Shown here piece by piece: positions 1 to 8,610 of a DNA stretch of 64,000 bases. Numbering within the stretch: position 1 is the stretch's first letter; each line of letters opens with the position of its first letter. Position numbers and translations under genes: made by a program. Below the pieces are notes generated by a model that ran no database searches, had not been told where the DNA came from, and saw nothing but the letters and a program-made list of their open reading frames with translations. The stretch spans positions 310,001 through 374,000 of the forward strand of contig CAVYKN010000007.1 of assembly GCA_963769115.1 (NCBI GenBank), in the 5' to 3' direction. This DNA is from DASTFY01 sp963769115. Lineage in GTDB: Bacteria; Actinomycetota; Acidimicrobiia; Acidimicrobiales; Ilumatobacteraceae.

Positions 1-165
1 GGGCACGACCGCTACCTGGCCGAGCACCTGGCCGACGTCGAGACCCACGAGCTGCCCGGCCCGGACGAGCTGTGGTGGCTCGACACCAGCGGCCTGTTCG
101 CCACCCACGTCGAGCGGTTCACCCGTCAGCGCACCGAAGCTCACCGCCAGCGGACGCCGTCCTGA
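1..165 (+). CDS. C-terminal fragment, possibly alpha/beta hydrolase
   Basis: The reading frame is open from the first base to TGA at 163-165, showing the last 54 residues of a protein that begins outside the window. The segment DRYLAEHLADVETHELPG resembles the closing strand and turn of alpha/beta hydrolases, where a His-bearing loop follows the Pro-Gly turn. Here that place reads PDELWWLD, so the catalytic His is not obvious and the family assignment is tentative. About 160 nt without a clear gene separate it from the next coding region. Confidence 0.4.
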   Translation, partial: GHDRYLAEHLADVETHELPGPDELWWLDTSGLFATHVERFTRQRTEAHRQRTPS

Positions 166-325
166 GAGCTCGAGCGCGCTGGCCGCCACTCGGGCTGTCG
201 GAGTGCGCAACGTGACCGCTGTCAGGTTGCTGGTTGCAGCGGGCGGGGGCGTAGGAGTGTCCACCTGACGGGGCACACGATCGTCATCCGGCCGCCGGCG
301 ATGGGCTCGCTTACGGTGACCCGGC

Positions 326-1617
326 GTGGTGGGGGTCCGCAGCACCGAGCTTGGGGCCCGAACGCGCCTGGCTCGCAGGCTGGTCCGCTCCTCGTCGTTC
401 CGGTCGCTGTCGCACCGCAACTTCCGGATCTTCTTCGTCACCCAGACGGTCTCGTTCCTCGGCACCTGGATGCAGCTCGTCGCGCAGACACTGCTGATCT
501 ACCGGCTCACCGGCAGTGGCACTGCCGTCGGCATCCTGACGGTCTGCCAGTTCCTCCCGACGCTCCTGCTCGTCGCGTGGGCCGGCGCCGTGGTCGACCG
601 GAGCGATACCCGGCGGCTGATGACGCTGAGCTCGGCCGTGATGATGGTGAGCGCGCTGGTGATGGGAACGCTGTCCGTCACAGGACGGGTGACGCCTGCC
701 GCCGTGTACATCCTGGCCACGGTTCTCGGCGTGGCCAACACGTTCGACGGCCCCGGGCGCCGGACGCTGGTCAACGAGCTGGTGCCGGGCGAGCACGTGT
801 CCAACGCCGTCAGCCTGAGCTCGACCATCGCCATGGGCACCCGGATCGTCGGCCCTGCGTTCGCCGGGCTGCTCATCGCCACCGTCGGCATCGGGTGGTG
901 CTTCCTCCTCAATGGCGTGTCCTTCGTCGTCGCCATCGCCGGGCTGTGGATGATGGACACGGCCACCCTGCACGCCGCGGCCGCCCGTCCCGAGGGCGCC
1001 CGGCCAGGTCCGGGCGGGCCTGCGCTATGCCTGGCGTACGCCCCCGCTGCGGCAGGCGCTCCTCCTGCTGCTCGCCCTCGGGGCTGTCTCCATGAACTTC
1101 CACGTCACCCTGGCGTTGTACGTCAAGATCGGCCTGGGCGGCAGCGACGGGCTCTACGCCGCTCTCAGCGCCGTCAGCGGCATCGGCGCGCTCGTCGGCG
1201 GGCTGATGCTCGCCGCGCAGGACCATGATCGACGTCGCCTTCCTGGGGTGGATGACCCTCGTGTACGCGGTCGCGCTGGGGCTCCTGGCGTGCTCGCCCG
1301 ACGCATGGTGGGCGCTGATACCGCTGGCGCTGGTCGGGCTGGGCCAGCTCGGCGTCCTCGCCAGCGCCAGCACGGTGGTCCAGGTCCAGTCGTTGCCGTC
1401 GATGCGGGGCCGCGTCCTCGCCCTGTTCACGTTGGCCACGGTCGGCGCGAACCCCGTCGGTGGCGCCGTCGCGGGCTGGAGCGCCGACCGCTTCGGGGCT
1501 TCGTTCACCGTCGCCTACGGCGCATTGTTCACCTTCGTGCTCGGCCTGGGCACCGTGTGGGTGGCGCGCCGGAAGCCCCGCGGCGCATGGCATGACGAGA
1601 ACGTGCTCTTCAGCTGA
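326..1617 (+). CDS. MFS transporter (MFS_3-like exporter), two frameshifts
   Basis: This is a multi-membrane-segment protein of the major facilitator superfamily, probably a proton-driven exporter. The first ~215 residues (frame 2) carry TM1 (FFVTQTVSFLGTWMQLVAQT) and the loop 2-3 signature G-x-x-x-D-R-x-x-R-R (GAVVDRSDTRRLM). The protein resumes in frame 3 from about 1000 (AGLRYAWRTPPLRQALLLLL) and in frame 1 from about 1225 (MIDVAFLGWMTLVYAV) to TGA at 1617. Joined length is about 430 residues, the usual size, so two single-base insertions near 1000 and 1220 are more likely than decay. GTG 326 is taken as the start; a TACGGT element lies 8 nt before it. It converges with ychF, 3 nt away. 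Confidence 0.75.
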
Positions 1618-1620
1618 GGC

Positions 1621-2697
1621 TCAGACGTTGAAGCGGATCTCCAGGGTGTCGCCGTCGACGACCTCGTAGTCCTTGCCCTCGACGCGGAGCTTGCCCAGCT
1701 CCTTCGCCTTGTTCCACGAGCCGATCTCCAGCAGCTCATCCCAGCGGATGACCTCGGCCCGGATGAAGCCTCGCTGCAGGTCCGAGTGGATGACGCCCGC
1801 GCACTCCGGGGCCTTGGCGCCGGCCCGGAAGGTCCAGGCCCGGCTCTCCTTGTCCCCGGTCGTGAGGAACGTCCGCAGCCCGAGCAGGTGGTACGCCGAG
1901 CGCACGAGGCGGGGCAGCGCGCCCTCGCCCAGGCCGAGCCCTTCGAGGAGCTCCGTCCGCTCAGCGGCGTCGAGGCGGCTGGCCTCCGCCTCCAGCTGGA
2001 CGCACAGCCCGAGCACCTCGGCGACGCCGTCGAGCTCGCTCGCCACGCGTGCCACCAAGGCGTCGCCAGCATCGAGATCGTCCTCACCCAGGTTGACGAC
2101 CGCGATGACCGGCTTGGCCGTCAGCAGGAAGTAGGGCTGCAGCAGCGCCCGGTCCTCGTCGGTGAGCCCGGCGCGATAGAGCGGGGTGGCGCCCTGCAGG
2201 TGCCCGACGGCCCGCTCCAGCGCGTCGAGCTCGGCGCCCAGCGACTTGTCGACCCTGGCCGCCTTGCGGCGCTTCTCGAGCTGTGACTCGGCGCTGGCGG
2301 CGTCGGCCAGCACCAGCTCGAGCTCCAGCGTCGTCAGGTCATCGAGCGGGTCCGCTTCCCCAGGGACGTTGTCGTCCCGGAAGGCGCGGAGCACGTAGCA
2401 GATGGCGTCCACTTCGCGGAGACCGCCGAGGAAGCGGTTGCCGAGGCCCTCGCCCTGCGACGAGCCCTTCTGGAGCCCGGCGATGTCCACGATCTCGGCG
2501 CTGGCGTGGACCACCTTCTTCGAGCGGCTCATCTCGGCCAGCGCGTCGATCCTCGCGTCGGGGACCGACGCGACGCCGATGTTGGTCTCGGTCGTCGAGT
2601 AGGGATGGGCGGCCACCGGCGCGTCGCCCCCCGTGAGGGCGTTGAACAGGGAGGACTTCCCGGCGTTGGGGAGGCCGACGAGGCCGAAGCGTTCCAT
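1621..2697 (-). CDS. ychF: Redox-regulated ribosome-binding ATPase YchF
   Basis: YchF (human OLA1 family) is a cytoplasmic, ribosome-associated P-loop NTPase that prefers ATP. At 358 residues it matches the usual ~360. The P-loop GLPNAGKSSLF is at residues 8-18, switch II is DIAGLQKGSSQGEG near residue 70, and the G4 position reads VNLGEDD near 200 instead of NKxD, which is the family hallmark. The C-terminal TGS domain contains the conserved HSDLQRGFIRAEV. The ATG start at 2697 gives the canonical MERFGLVGLPNAGKS amino end. It is transcribed as a single gene towards the MFS gene; the GNAT gene behind it lies 22 nt upstream on the same strand. Confidence 0.97.
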   Translation of the reverse strand: MERFGLVGLPNAGKSSLFNALTGGDAPVAAHPYSTTETNIGVASVPDARIDALAEMSRSKKVVHASAEIVDIAGLQKGSSQGEGLGNRFLGGLREVDAICYVLRAFRDDNVPGEADPLDDLTTLELELVLADAASAESQLEKRRKAARVDKSLGAELDALERAVGHLQGATPLYRAGLTDEDRALLQPYFLLTAKPVIAVVNLGEDDLDAGDALVARVASELDGVAEVLGLCVQLEAEASRLDAAERTELLEGLGLGEGALPRLVRSAYHLLGLRTFLTTGDKESRAWTFRAGAKAPECAGVIHSDLQRGFIRAEVIRWDELLEIGSWNKAKELGKLRVEGKDYEVVDGDTLEIRFNV

Positions 2698-2719
2698 GCG
2701 GACCGATGAGGCTACGGGT

Positions 2720-3202
2720 TCACGGCCCGGTTGTCTGCCGGGCCAGGGTGACGAGGGCGTCGCCGGTGACCCGGTGGGTCGTCCACTCGTCCATGCCGGT
2801 GGCGCCGAGTCCGACGTAGAAGTCGATGGCGGGCGTGTTCCAGTCGAGCACGGACCACTCGAGCCGCCCGTAGCCGGCGTCGACGCACCGGCGGGCGAGG
2901 TGGGCGAGCAGCGCCTTGCCGTGACCGGCTCCCCGATGGGCGGGCGTGACGTACAGGTCCTCGAGGTAGATGCCGTTCCGGCCGAGCCAGGTCGAGAAGT
3001 TGAGGAACCAGATCGCCATGCCGACCATGACGCCGTCGATCTCGACGACGTCGCAGAAGACCGTGGGGTGGGGCCCGAACAGGACCTGGTGGAGCTGGTC
3101 CTCGGTGGCCTCGACGGCGTCGGGCTCCCGCTCGTACTCGGCCAGCTCGCGGATGAGCCCGAGCACCGCCGGGACGTCCGATGGGGCGGCGGGCCTGATC
3201 AC
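2720..3202 (-). CDS. GNAT N-acetyltransferase, SSAT/diamine acetyltransferase-like
   Basis: A 160-residue acetyl-CoA dependent acyltransferase. The block NFSTWLGRNGIYLEDLYV, the acetyl-CoA pyrophosphate-binding loop RGAGHGKALL (R/Q-x-x-G-x-G/A) and the following LEWSVLDWNTPAIDFYVGLG are very close to the spermidine/spermine (diamine) acetyltransferase branch of GNAT; the substrate cannot be read from sequence. Translation starts at GTG 3202. It is 22 nt upstream of ychF on the same strand and could be cotranscribed with it. The divergent region to the PHP gene (3203-3336) contains the nested hairpin at 3250-3296. Confidence 0.88.
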   Translation of the reverse strand: MIRPAAPSDVPAVLGLIRELAEYEREPDAVEATEDQLHQVLFGPHPTVFCDVVEIDGVMVGMAIWFLNFSTWLGRNGIYLEDLYVTPAHRGAGHGKALLAHLARRCVDAGYGRLEWSVLDWNTPAIDFYVGLGATGMDEWTTHRVTGDALVTLARQTTGP

Positions 3203-3249
3203 GACCGGCGACCGTAGGGCGCGCTCGGGCGCACGGACGACCCGATCGG

Positions 3250-3296
3250 TTCTCGCGGCGTCCTGTCTCGCAGGACGAGACCGCTCGCCGCGAGAA
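3250..3296. repeat. Nested cruciform element, copy A
   Basis: The outer inverted repeat is TTCTCGCGGCG (3250-3260) with CGCCGCGAGAA (3286-3296), a perfect 11-bp stem. Inside is a second hairpin GTCCTG/CAGGAC (3260-3265 and 3271-3276) with loop TCTCG. No T-tract follows, so it is not a standard terminator. It lies in the divergent intergenic region between the GNAT and PHP genes. A second intergenic element at 11282-11330 has the same outer stem sequence but a different inner hairpin, which argues for a dispersed structured repeat. Confidence 0.6.
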
Positions 3297-3324
3297 GCCT
3301 CCGGCCAAGCGCCAGCCTCCGCTC

Positions 3325-3330
3325 TAGCCT
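3325..3330 (+). promoter_or_regulatory. -10-like element of a leaderless start (PHP gene)
   Basis: TAGCCT lies exactly 6 nt before the GTG start at 3337 and there is no Shine-Dalgarno sequence. The same TANNNT-6 nt-start geometry recurs at 16257, 35116 and 59107, which suggests transcription starts at the initiation codon. Confidence 0.4.
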
Positions 3331-3336
3331 GGCCGG

Positions 3337-4350
3337 GTGACCCCCGCCGAAGCCCTGCAACGGATCGTCCACTGCCTGGACCGGGCCCACGTCACCGGCT
3401 TCAAGACGAAGGCCTGGGTGCGGGCACTGGACGTCGTCCGCACCACCGATCCGGACGAGCTGGCGGAGCGGGCCACGGCTGGGACGCTGACCGACCTCCC
3501 CGGCATCGGCGACTCGACGGCGCGGGTGATCAAGGAAGCCCTCGACGGGGAGGTCCCGGCCTACCTCACGAAGCTCGAGGCCGAGACGGTGATCGAGGTG
3601 TCCCCCGAGGCGCAGGTGTACCGCGACGCCCTGCGGGGGGACTGCCACCTGCACTCGACCTGGAGCGACGGTGGGGCGACCATCGAGGAGATGGCGACCA
3701 CGGCCATCTCCCTGGGGCACGAGTACATGGTCCTGACCGACCATTCGCCCCGCCTGACGATCGCCCACGGGCTCAACCGTGAGCGGTTGCTCGCCCAGTT
3801 CGAGGACCTCGCCGCGCTCAACGAGCAGCTGGCCCCGTTCCGCATCCTGACCGGGATGGAGGTGGACATCCTCGAAGACGGCCAGCTCGACCTGGACGAC
3901 GACCTGCTGGCCCGGCTGGACGTGGTCGTGGCCAGCGTCCACTCCAAGTTGCGTATGGAGCGTCCGTTGATGACGCAGCGCATGATCCTCGCCGCTGCCT
4001 CTCCGCACGTCGACATCCTCGGTCACTGCACCGGCCGTCTCATCGGCAAGCGACCGGAGTCGGTGTTCGACGCGGACTACGTCTTCGCGGCGTGCGCGCA
4101 GTACGGCACGGCGGTCGAGATCAACAGCCGGCCGGAACGGCTCGATCCGCCCAAGGAGCTGCTCGACCTTGCGCTGTCGTACGGCTGCTTCGTCTCGATC
4201 GACTCCGATGCGCACGCCACGGGCCAGCTCGAGTGGCAGCCGCACGGTTGCGAGAAGGCCGCGGCCAGCGGGGTGCCCGTCGAGCGGGTGATCAACACCT
4301 GGCCGATCGAGGACCTGCTGGCCTGGACGGAGACCTCCGAGGCGGCCTGA
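3337..4350 (+). CDS. PHP-domain phosphoesterase with N-terminal helix-hairpin-helix
   Basis: A 337-residue protein resembling the C-terminal half of bacterial family X DNA polymerase (PolX) but lacking the nucleotidyltransferase core. Residues ~1-75 hold a helix-hairpin-helix DNA-binding segment (LPGIGDSTARVIKEAL). Residues ~110-320 form the PHP metal-dependent phosphoesterase, with ligands in DCHLHSTWSDG, TDHSPRLTIAHG, TGMEVDI, ASVHSK, LGHCTGR and DSDAHATGQL. Trinuclear-metal PHP domains hydrolyse phosphoesters such as DNA 3' ends or histidinol phosphate; with the HhH, a DNA substrate is the likelier reading. GTG start, apparently leaderless. Confidence 0.85.
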   Translation: MTPAEALQRIVHCLDRAHVTGFKTKAWVRALDVVRTTDPDELAERATAGTLTDLPGIGDSTARVIKEALDGEVPAYLTKLEAETVIEVSPEAQVYRDALRGDCHLHSTWSDGGATIEEMATTAISLGHEYMVLTDHSPRLTIAHGLNRERLLAQFEDLAALNEQLAPFRILTGMEVDILEDGQLDLDDDLLARLDVVVASVHSKLRMERPLMTQRMILAAASPHVDILGHCTGRLIGKRPESVFDADYVFAACAQYGTAVEINSRPERLDPPKELLDLALSYGCFVSIDSDAHATGQLEWQPHGCEKAAASGVPVERVINTWPIEDLLAWTETSEAA

Positions 4351-4368
4351 CCTGGCGCGGGCCCCGGG

Positions 4369-4584
4369 TCACGGCCCGAGGACGCGGTTGAGCTCGTTCA
4401 GGATCGATCGCACCTCCGCCCACGCCGGCGCCAGCCGGACGAGCAGCTCCTCCACCTCCGACCAGTCCCGCGACAGCGCCGCGTGGCTCTTCATCAGGCG
4501 CCCCACGCTCTCGCCCGACAGGGGAGCCATGGCCATCGATCGCGCCAACCCCTCCACCTCGTGTGTCGTCAACCGTTCCGCCAT
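4369..4584 (-). CDS. Small hypothetical protein
   Basis: A 71-residue predicted helical protein (MAERLTTHEVEGLARS...LNELNRVLGP) with no recognised domain. The ATG at 4584 is preferred over an upstream TTG at 4620. It contains an acidic/basic amphipathic stretch and no membrane segment or signal peptide. It sits 18 nt from the convergent PHP gene. It could be a spurious frame in GC-rich DNA, but its codon composition and absence of a competing frame favour a real gene. Confidence 0.5.
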   Translation of the reverse strand: MAERLTTHEVEGLARSMAMAPLSGESVGRLMKSHAALSRDWSEVEELLVRLAPAWAEVRSILNELNRVLGP

Positions 4585-4700
4585 GGTCGGGAGTGTACGA
4601 ACAGGTGTTCGTCTGGTCAAGCGGCCATCCGCACAGAGGTCACGGGACCCGGGAGTCCGACCTGGGTGAGGATGGGGGCGACGCCGTAGGCTGGCTCCTC

Positions 4701-4784
4701 ATGTCGAAGAAGACCAAGAAGAAGAAGGCGCGCCTGCGTCGCTCCAAGGCCAACCACGGCAAGCGCCCCAACATGGGGCGTTGA
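4701..4784 (+). CDS. Ribosomal protein bL37 (AURKAIP1/COX24-type short basic peptide)
   Basis: A 27-residue, extremely basic peptide (MSKKTKKKKARLRRSKANHG then KRPNMGR). The actinobacterial large-subunit protein bL37 has the same layout, a Lys/Arg-rich helix ending in ANHGKRPN, and is normally 24-30 residues long. The match to the ANHGKRPN end is exact, so this is recognised by family knowledge rather than length. ATG 4701 lacks an SD; a TAGGCT element ends 8 nt before it, compatible with a leaderless mRNA. The gene is short enough to be missed by automated calling. The next gene begins 33 nt downstream. Confidence 0.85.
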   Translation: MSKKTKKKKARLRRSKANHGKRPNMGR

Positions 4785-4817
4785 CCGGCGTGTCGCCGCG
4801 ACGCTGATCTGGATGCG

Positions 4818-6857
4818 GTGCTGACGCCGGCCCCGCCATCCCGGCGGGACGACGTGGTGGACGTGCTCCACGGCCGGAAGGTCCCCGACCCTTACCGTTG
4901 GCTGGAGGACGGCGAGGCCCCTGAGGTCGCCGCCTGGGTCCAGGAGCAGAACGAGCGGACGAGGCTGGCGCTCGACGCCCTGCCCGACCGCCGAGCCTGG
5001 CTGGACCGCCTGGTCACCCTGCTGGAGCTCCCGGTCTCGACCGAAGTGCGCCTGGCGGGGCGCTGCGTGTTCGCACTGGAGCGGGGTGGCGGGCAGAAGC
5101 AGTTCGTCCTCGTCGTCCGTTCGGCCGACGATCCGACCGGCCCGGCGCGCCTGCTCGTCGATCCTGCCCGCCTCGTGGCCGACGCCACGGCGGCGATCGA
5201 CTGGTACCACCCCTCGCCCAGCGGTGCCCTCGTCGCGTACGGCGTCTCGGAGGGCGGTGACGAGCGCAGCGTCCTGCGAGTGATCGACGTCGCCACCGGC
5301 CAGCACCACACCGACGAGATCCCGGACACCCGAGCGGCGAGCGTGGCCTGGCTGCCGGGCGAGGACACCTTCCTCTACGCGCGCTATCCGGAAGGTGATC
5401 AGTACAACCGCAAGATCTTCCGCCACCACCTGGGCCGGCCGTGGGCGGAGGACGAGGTCGTCTGGGACGATCTGCCGACGCCCGAGACGTGGGCTGACGT
5501 CGCCGCCTCCCCCGACGGCCGCCATGTGCTGGTCAGCGCGCTGGTGGGCTGGTCACGGACCGACCTGCACCTCCAGGACACCGCCAGCGGCGAATGGCGC
5601 ACCCTCATCGGCGGGGTCGACGCGACGACGCAGGCCTGGTTCGACGGTGAGCGCCTGCTGGCCATCACCACGTTCGAGGCCGCCCGCGGGCGGGTCGTCG
5701 CCATCCCGATCGACGAGGCGACTGAGCCGGATGGGTGGACGACACTCGTGCCGGAGGGCGATGGCGTCGTGCAGCACGCCGAGCCGGTCACGGACGGCAT
5801 GCTCGTCGTGCGCATGGAGCGCGCGGTGGCCCGCGTGACCCACCACGATCGCGGTGGCCGGGAGATCGGGGACGTCGCGCTGCCCGAGCTGTGCTCGGTG
5901 GTGGGCATCGACGGCACGCGGGACGAACCGCTGGCCTTCCTGCAGATCGAGGGCTTCACCCTCCCGGCCAGCCTCTTCCGGTGGGAGGGCGGGACCACCC
6001 TCGCGCCCCACGGGCGCACCGAGGGTGAGTCGGTGTTCGAGACCACGTTCGCGGTGACGCAAGAGACGTATTCGTCCGCGGACGGCACCGAGGTCGGCCT
6101 GTTCACGGTGCACCGCGACGACCAGCCTCCCGACGACGACACGCCGTGCATCCTCACCGGCTACGGGGGGTTCGCCCTCACCGAGAGCCCGGCCTGGTCG
6201 CCGACGATCGCCGCCTGGGCGGAAGCCGGCGGCCTGTTCGCGGTGGCCGGCCTGCGCGGTGGCCACGAGCAAGGCGAGGAGTGGCACCAGGCGGGGCGGC
6301 GGGAGCACAAGCAGAACGTGTTCGACGACTTCCACGCTGCGGCCGACCATCTGGTCGCCACCCGCCGGACGGCGCGTGATCGGCTGGCCATCCGCGGCGG
6401 CTCGAACGGCGGTCTGCTGGTGGGGGCTGCGCTCACCCAGCGTCCCGACCTCTGCCGGGCCGTCCACTGCGCCGTCCCGCTGCTGGACATGGTGCGCTAC
6501 CCACGGTTCCTCGTCGCCCGGCTCTGGACGGACGAGTACGGCGACCCCGATGTCGCCGAAGAGCTCGACTGGTTGCTCGGCTACTCGCCGTACCACCACG
6601 TCCGAGACGGCGTGTGCTACCCGGCCGTGCTGCTGACGACCGCTGAGGGCGACAGCCGGGTCGATCCCCTCCACGCCCGCAAGATGGCGGCGTTGCTGCA
6701 GACGGCCACGTCGTGCCCCCACGAGCGACCGATCCTCCTGCACCAGGAGAGCCGCGCCGGTCACGGCAAGGGCAAGCCGCTGCACAAGCAGGCGGACGAG
6801 CTGGCGGACGTCCTCGCGTTCTTCACCTGGCAGCTCGGCGTGGACGCAGGCGTGTGA
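4818..6857 (+). CDS. Prolyl oligopeptidase family serine peptidase (S9A)
   Basis: A 679-residue cytoplasmic serine peptidase that would cleave short peptides after proline. The N-terminal signature RDDVVDVLHGRKVPDPYRWL is the S9A opening. Residues ~70-400 form the seven-bladed propeller, and the C-terminal alpha/beta-hydrolase holds the nucleophile in IRGGSNGGLLVG (Ser about residue 529), Asp in GDSRVDPLHARKM (about 616) and His in RAGHGKG (about 649). Length agrees with the family (680-720) and no signal peptide is seen. The GTG start at 4818 is the first in-frame initiator before the conserved N-terminus. The stop overlaps the start of the next gene (GTGTGA). Confidence 0.95.
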   Translation: MLTPAPPSRRDDVVDVLHGRKVPDPYRWLEDGEAPEVAAWVQEQNERTRLALDALPDRRAWLDRLVTLLELPVSTEVRLAGRCVFALERGGGQKQFVLVVRSADDPTGPARLLVDPARLVADATAAIDWYHPSPSGALVAYGVSEGGDERSVLRVIDVATGQHHTDEIPDTRAASVAWLPGEDTFLYARYPEGDQYNRKIFRHHLGRPWAEDEVVWDDLPTPETWADVAASPDGRHVLVSALVGWSRTDLHLQDTASGEWRTLIGGVDATTQAWFDGERLLAITTFEAARGRVVAIPIDEATEPDGWTTLVPEGDGVVQHAEPVTDGMLVVRMERAVARVTHHDRGGREIGDVALPELCSVVGIDGTRDEPLAFLQIEGFTLPASLFRWEGGTTLAPHGRTEGESVFETTFAVTQETYSSADGTEVGLFTVHRDDQPPDDDTPCILTGYGGFALTESPAWSPTIAAWAEAGGLFAVAGLRGGHEQGEEWHQAGRREHKQNVFDDFHAAADHLVATRRTARDRLAIRGGSNGGLLVGAALTQRPDLCRAVHCAVPLLDMVRYPRFLVARLWTDEYGDPDVAEELDWLLGYSPYHHVRDGVCYPAVLLTTAEGDSRVDPLHARKMAALLQTATSCPHERPILLHQESRAGHGKGKPLHKQADELADVLAFFTWQLGVDAGV

Positions 6858-7517
6858 CGCGCTTGGTCGAGCTGCATGTCTCCGCCGATCCGGACGCGTG
6901 GCGGGCAGCGGGCGTGCCGCTCGTCGCCGACGGCCTGGGCTGGCTGGGATCGGTGCAGCTGCGGGTCGACCCCACGCTCGGGCCGCCGGGGGTGCGATCG
7001 TGGGTGCTCGATCGGGGATCGGGAGCGGCCGTCGCCGACGACCGACACCGACGTCGACGGGCTGCCGACCGCCGTCGGCCCGGCGCCATCCGGAGCGACC
7101 CCGCCGGCCGCGGACGGCGCGCTCGGTGTCACCGGGATCGACCACGTCGTCGTCCTCACCCCGGATCTCGATCGCACGATCGCGGCCGTGGAGGACCAGG
7201 TCGGCGTCCCGTTGCTGCGCATCCGCGATGGCGAGGCCGGTGGGTCGCCGGTGCGTCAAGCCTTCTTCCGGTTGGGCGAGGTGGTCCTCGAGGTGGTGTC
7301 GGCCGAGTCGCCGGAGCCGGGTGGGGACGGTCCGGCGCGCTTCTATGGCCTGGCGCTCACCGTGAGAGATCTCGACGCGGCGGCGCACCACCTCGGAGAC
7401 CTGCTCGGGCCGGTCAAGCCCGCCGTCCAACGCGACCGGCACATCGCCACCGTGCGCCGCGAGGCGGGGCTGGGCGCCGCGGTGGCGCTGATGAGCCCCG
7501 CCCCCGAACGCGCCTGA
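6854..7517 (+). CDS. VOC-family (glyoxalase-like) protein, one frameshift
   Basis: The start GTG overlaps the stop of the prolyl oligopeptidase gene, implying translational coupling. Residues in frame 2 (VTRLVELHVSADPDAWRAAG) run to about 7020, then the protein continues in frame 3 (DTDVDGLPTAVGP, GITGIDHVVV-like GVTGIDHVVVLTPDLDRT) to TGA 7517. The joined ~220 residues contain a degenerate first half and a full VOC beta-alpha-beta-beta-beta module (IDHVVVLTPDLDRTIAAVED, AFFRLGEVVLEVV). One extra base near 7010-7030 explains the break. Substrate and metal are not predictable; VOC proteins include glyoxalases, dioxygenases and resistance proteins. Confidence 0.7.
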
Positions 7518-7531
7518 CGGGACCGGCGCCC

Positions 7532-8485
7532 TCACCACGACCCGTTGCCGTCGTCGTCCTGCCGCTGCAGCTCGGCGCGCCCGTCGGGGCAGTCGTCGCT
7601 GATCGGGCACCAGCGGCATGCCGGCCCCGCCAGCACGGACGGGGCACGGGCCTCCGCGGCCAGTTCGACGATCTTGGTGATCCCGTCGACGGTGCGGCGC
7701 AGCGCCGACTGCAGCAGCGCCACCGTCACATCCTCGGGATGCGCCCGGGCCGACTCCAGGTAGTACGAGGCCAGCTGGCGGGGCGGCACCCCCAGCTTGA
7801 TGGTCTCCAGCAGGGCGTAGAAGCGGAGATCCTCGCGGTGCGTCGTGCTGGGGCGACCGGACTTGAGGTCGATGATGACCTTGTTGGCGACCGAGCCGAT
7901 CGGCCGGCCGAGGCTGAGGTCGGTCTTGCCGGAGAGGATGACCGCTCCACCGAGGAGCTCCACCCGGGCCCGGCTCTCCGTCACCGGGATCCACGCCGCC
8001 TTCAAGGGCGGGAAGCACTCCTGGAAGCGACTGACCAGATCGACCGCGGCACCCCGGAGCTCGGACCGGTCTCCCTCGTCGAGCCGCTCCAGGAACCGCT
8101 GGAGCCCGGCGCCGTCGGCCTGGATGAGGCGGGCGATGGCCTCGTCGACGAGATCCATCGGCGGCGCCTCGCCGCGCCAGTGGACGCTCAGCTCGATGGC
8201 CTTGTGGGCCACCGTGCCCCGGGCCGCGGCGACGGTCCACGTGAAGGGTCGCCGCTCGGCATCGACGTAGTGGGCCTCGCAGCCGTGGACCATGGCCAGG
8301 GCGTGCTTGCTGACCCAGAGCGGATCGGCGGGGGTGTAGACCGACGCCACCGGTGCCAGCTCGTCCTCCAGCTCCGCCTGCAGCTCCTCGCCCAGGCCGG
8401 CCGCGAACGTCGGCGGCTGCTCGGGTCGCCCGAGCAGGGCGACGAGCGCCTGCTGCGCGGCGGTGAGGACGGTGGGCGAGGTCAC
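7532..8485 (-). CDS. RecB/Cas4-type PD-(D/E)XK exonuclease with Fe-S cysteine cluster
   Basis: A 317-residue stand-alone nuclease of the RecB/AddB/Cas4 fold. Motifs in order are GTVAHKAIEL (motif I His), SGKTDLSLG (catalytic Asp), VIIDLKSGRP (D-x-K motif) and FYALLETIKLG (motif IV). An N-terminal Cys (MVHGCEAHYV) and three C-terminal Cys (GPACRWCPISDDC) match the four-cysteine [4Fe-4S] arrangement of Cas4 and AddB. There are no cas genes or helicase subunits around it. GTG 8485 is chosen because the residues before VTSPTVL look non-coding. The family degrades or trims DNA ends; its cellular role here is unknown. Confidence 0.82.
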   Translation of the reverse strand: MTSPTVLTAAQQALVALLGRPEQPPTFAAGLGEELQAELEDELAPVASVYTPADPLWVSKHALAMVHGCEAHYVDAERRPFTWTVAAARGTVAHKAIELSVHWRGEAPPMDLVDEAIARLIQADGAGLQRFLERLDEGDRSELRGAAVDLVSRFQECFPPLKAAWIPVTESRARVELLGGAVILSGKTDLSLGRPIGSVANKVIIDLKSGRPSTTHREDLRFYALLETIKLGVPPRQLASYYLESARAHPEDVTVALLQSALRRTVDGITKIVELAAEARAPSVLAGPACRWCPISDDCPDGRAELQRQDDDGNGSW

Positions 8486-8597
8486 GACGGGAACGGTACC
8501 GAGGGGGTGTCGCGCAGAATGGGGACGGTCGCCCGCGGGAGGCTGGCACCCCTCTCGGCGAGGGGCTGCCACGGTTCACGACTCGGACCGTGCCTCG

Positions 8598-8603
8598 TAC
8601 TGT
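8598..8603 (+). promoter_or_regulatory. -10-like element before the permease gene
   Basis: TACTGT ends 7 nt before ATG 8611; no Shine-Dalgarno is visible. This fits the leaderless pattern seen elsewhere in the window and supports the ATG at 8611 over the GTG at 8590. Confidence 0.35.
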
Positions 8604-8610
8604 CGGGCTG

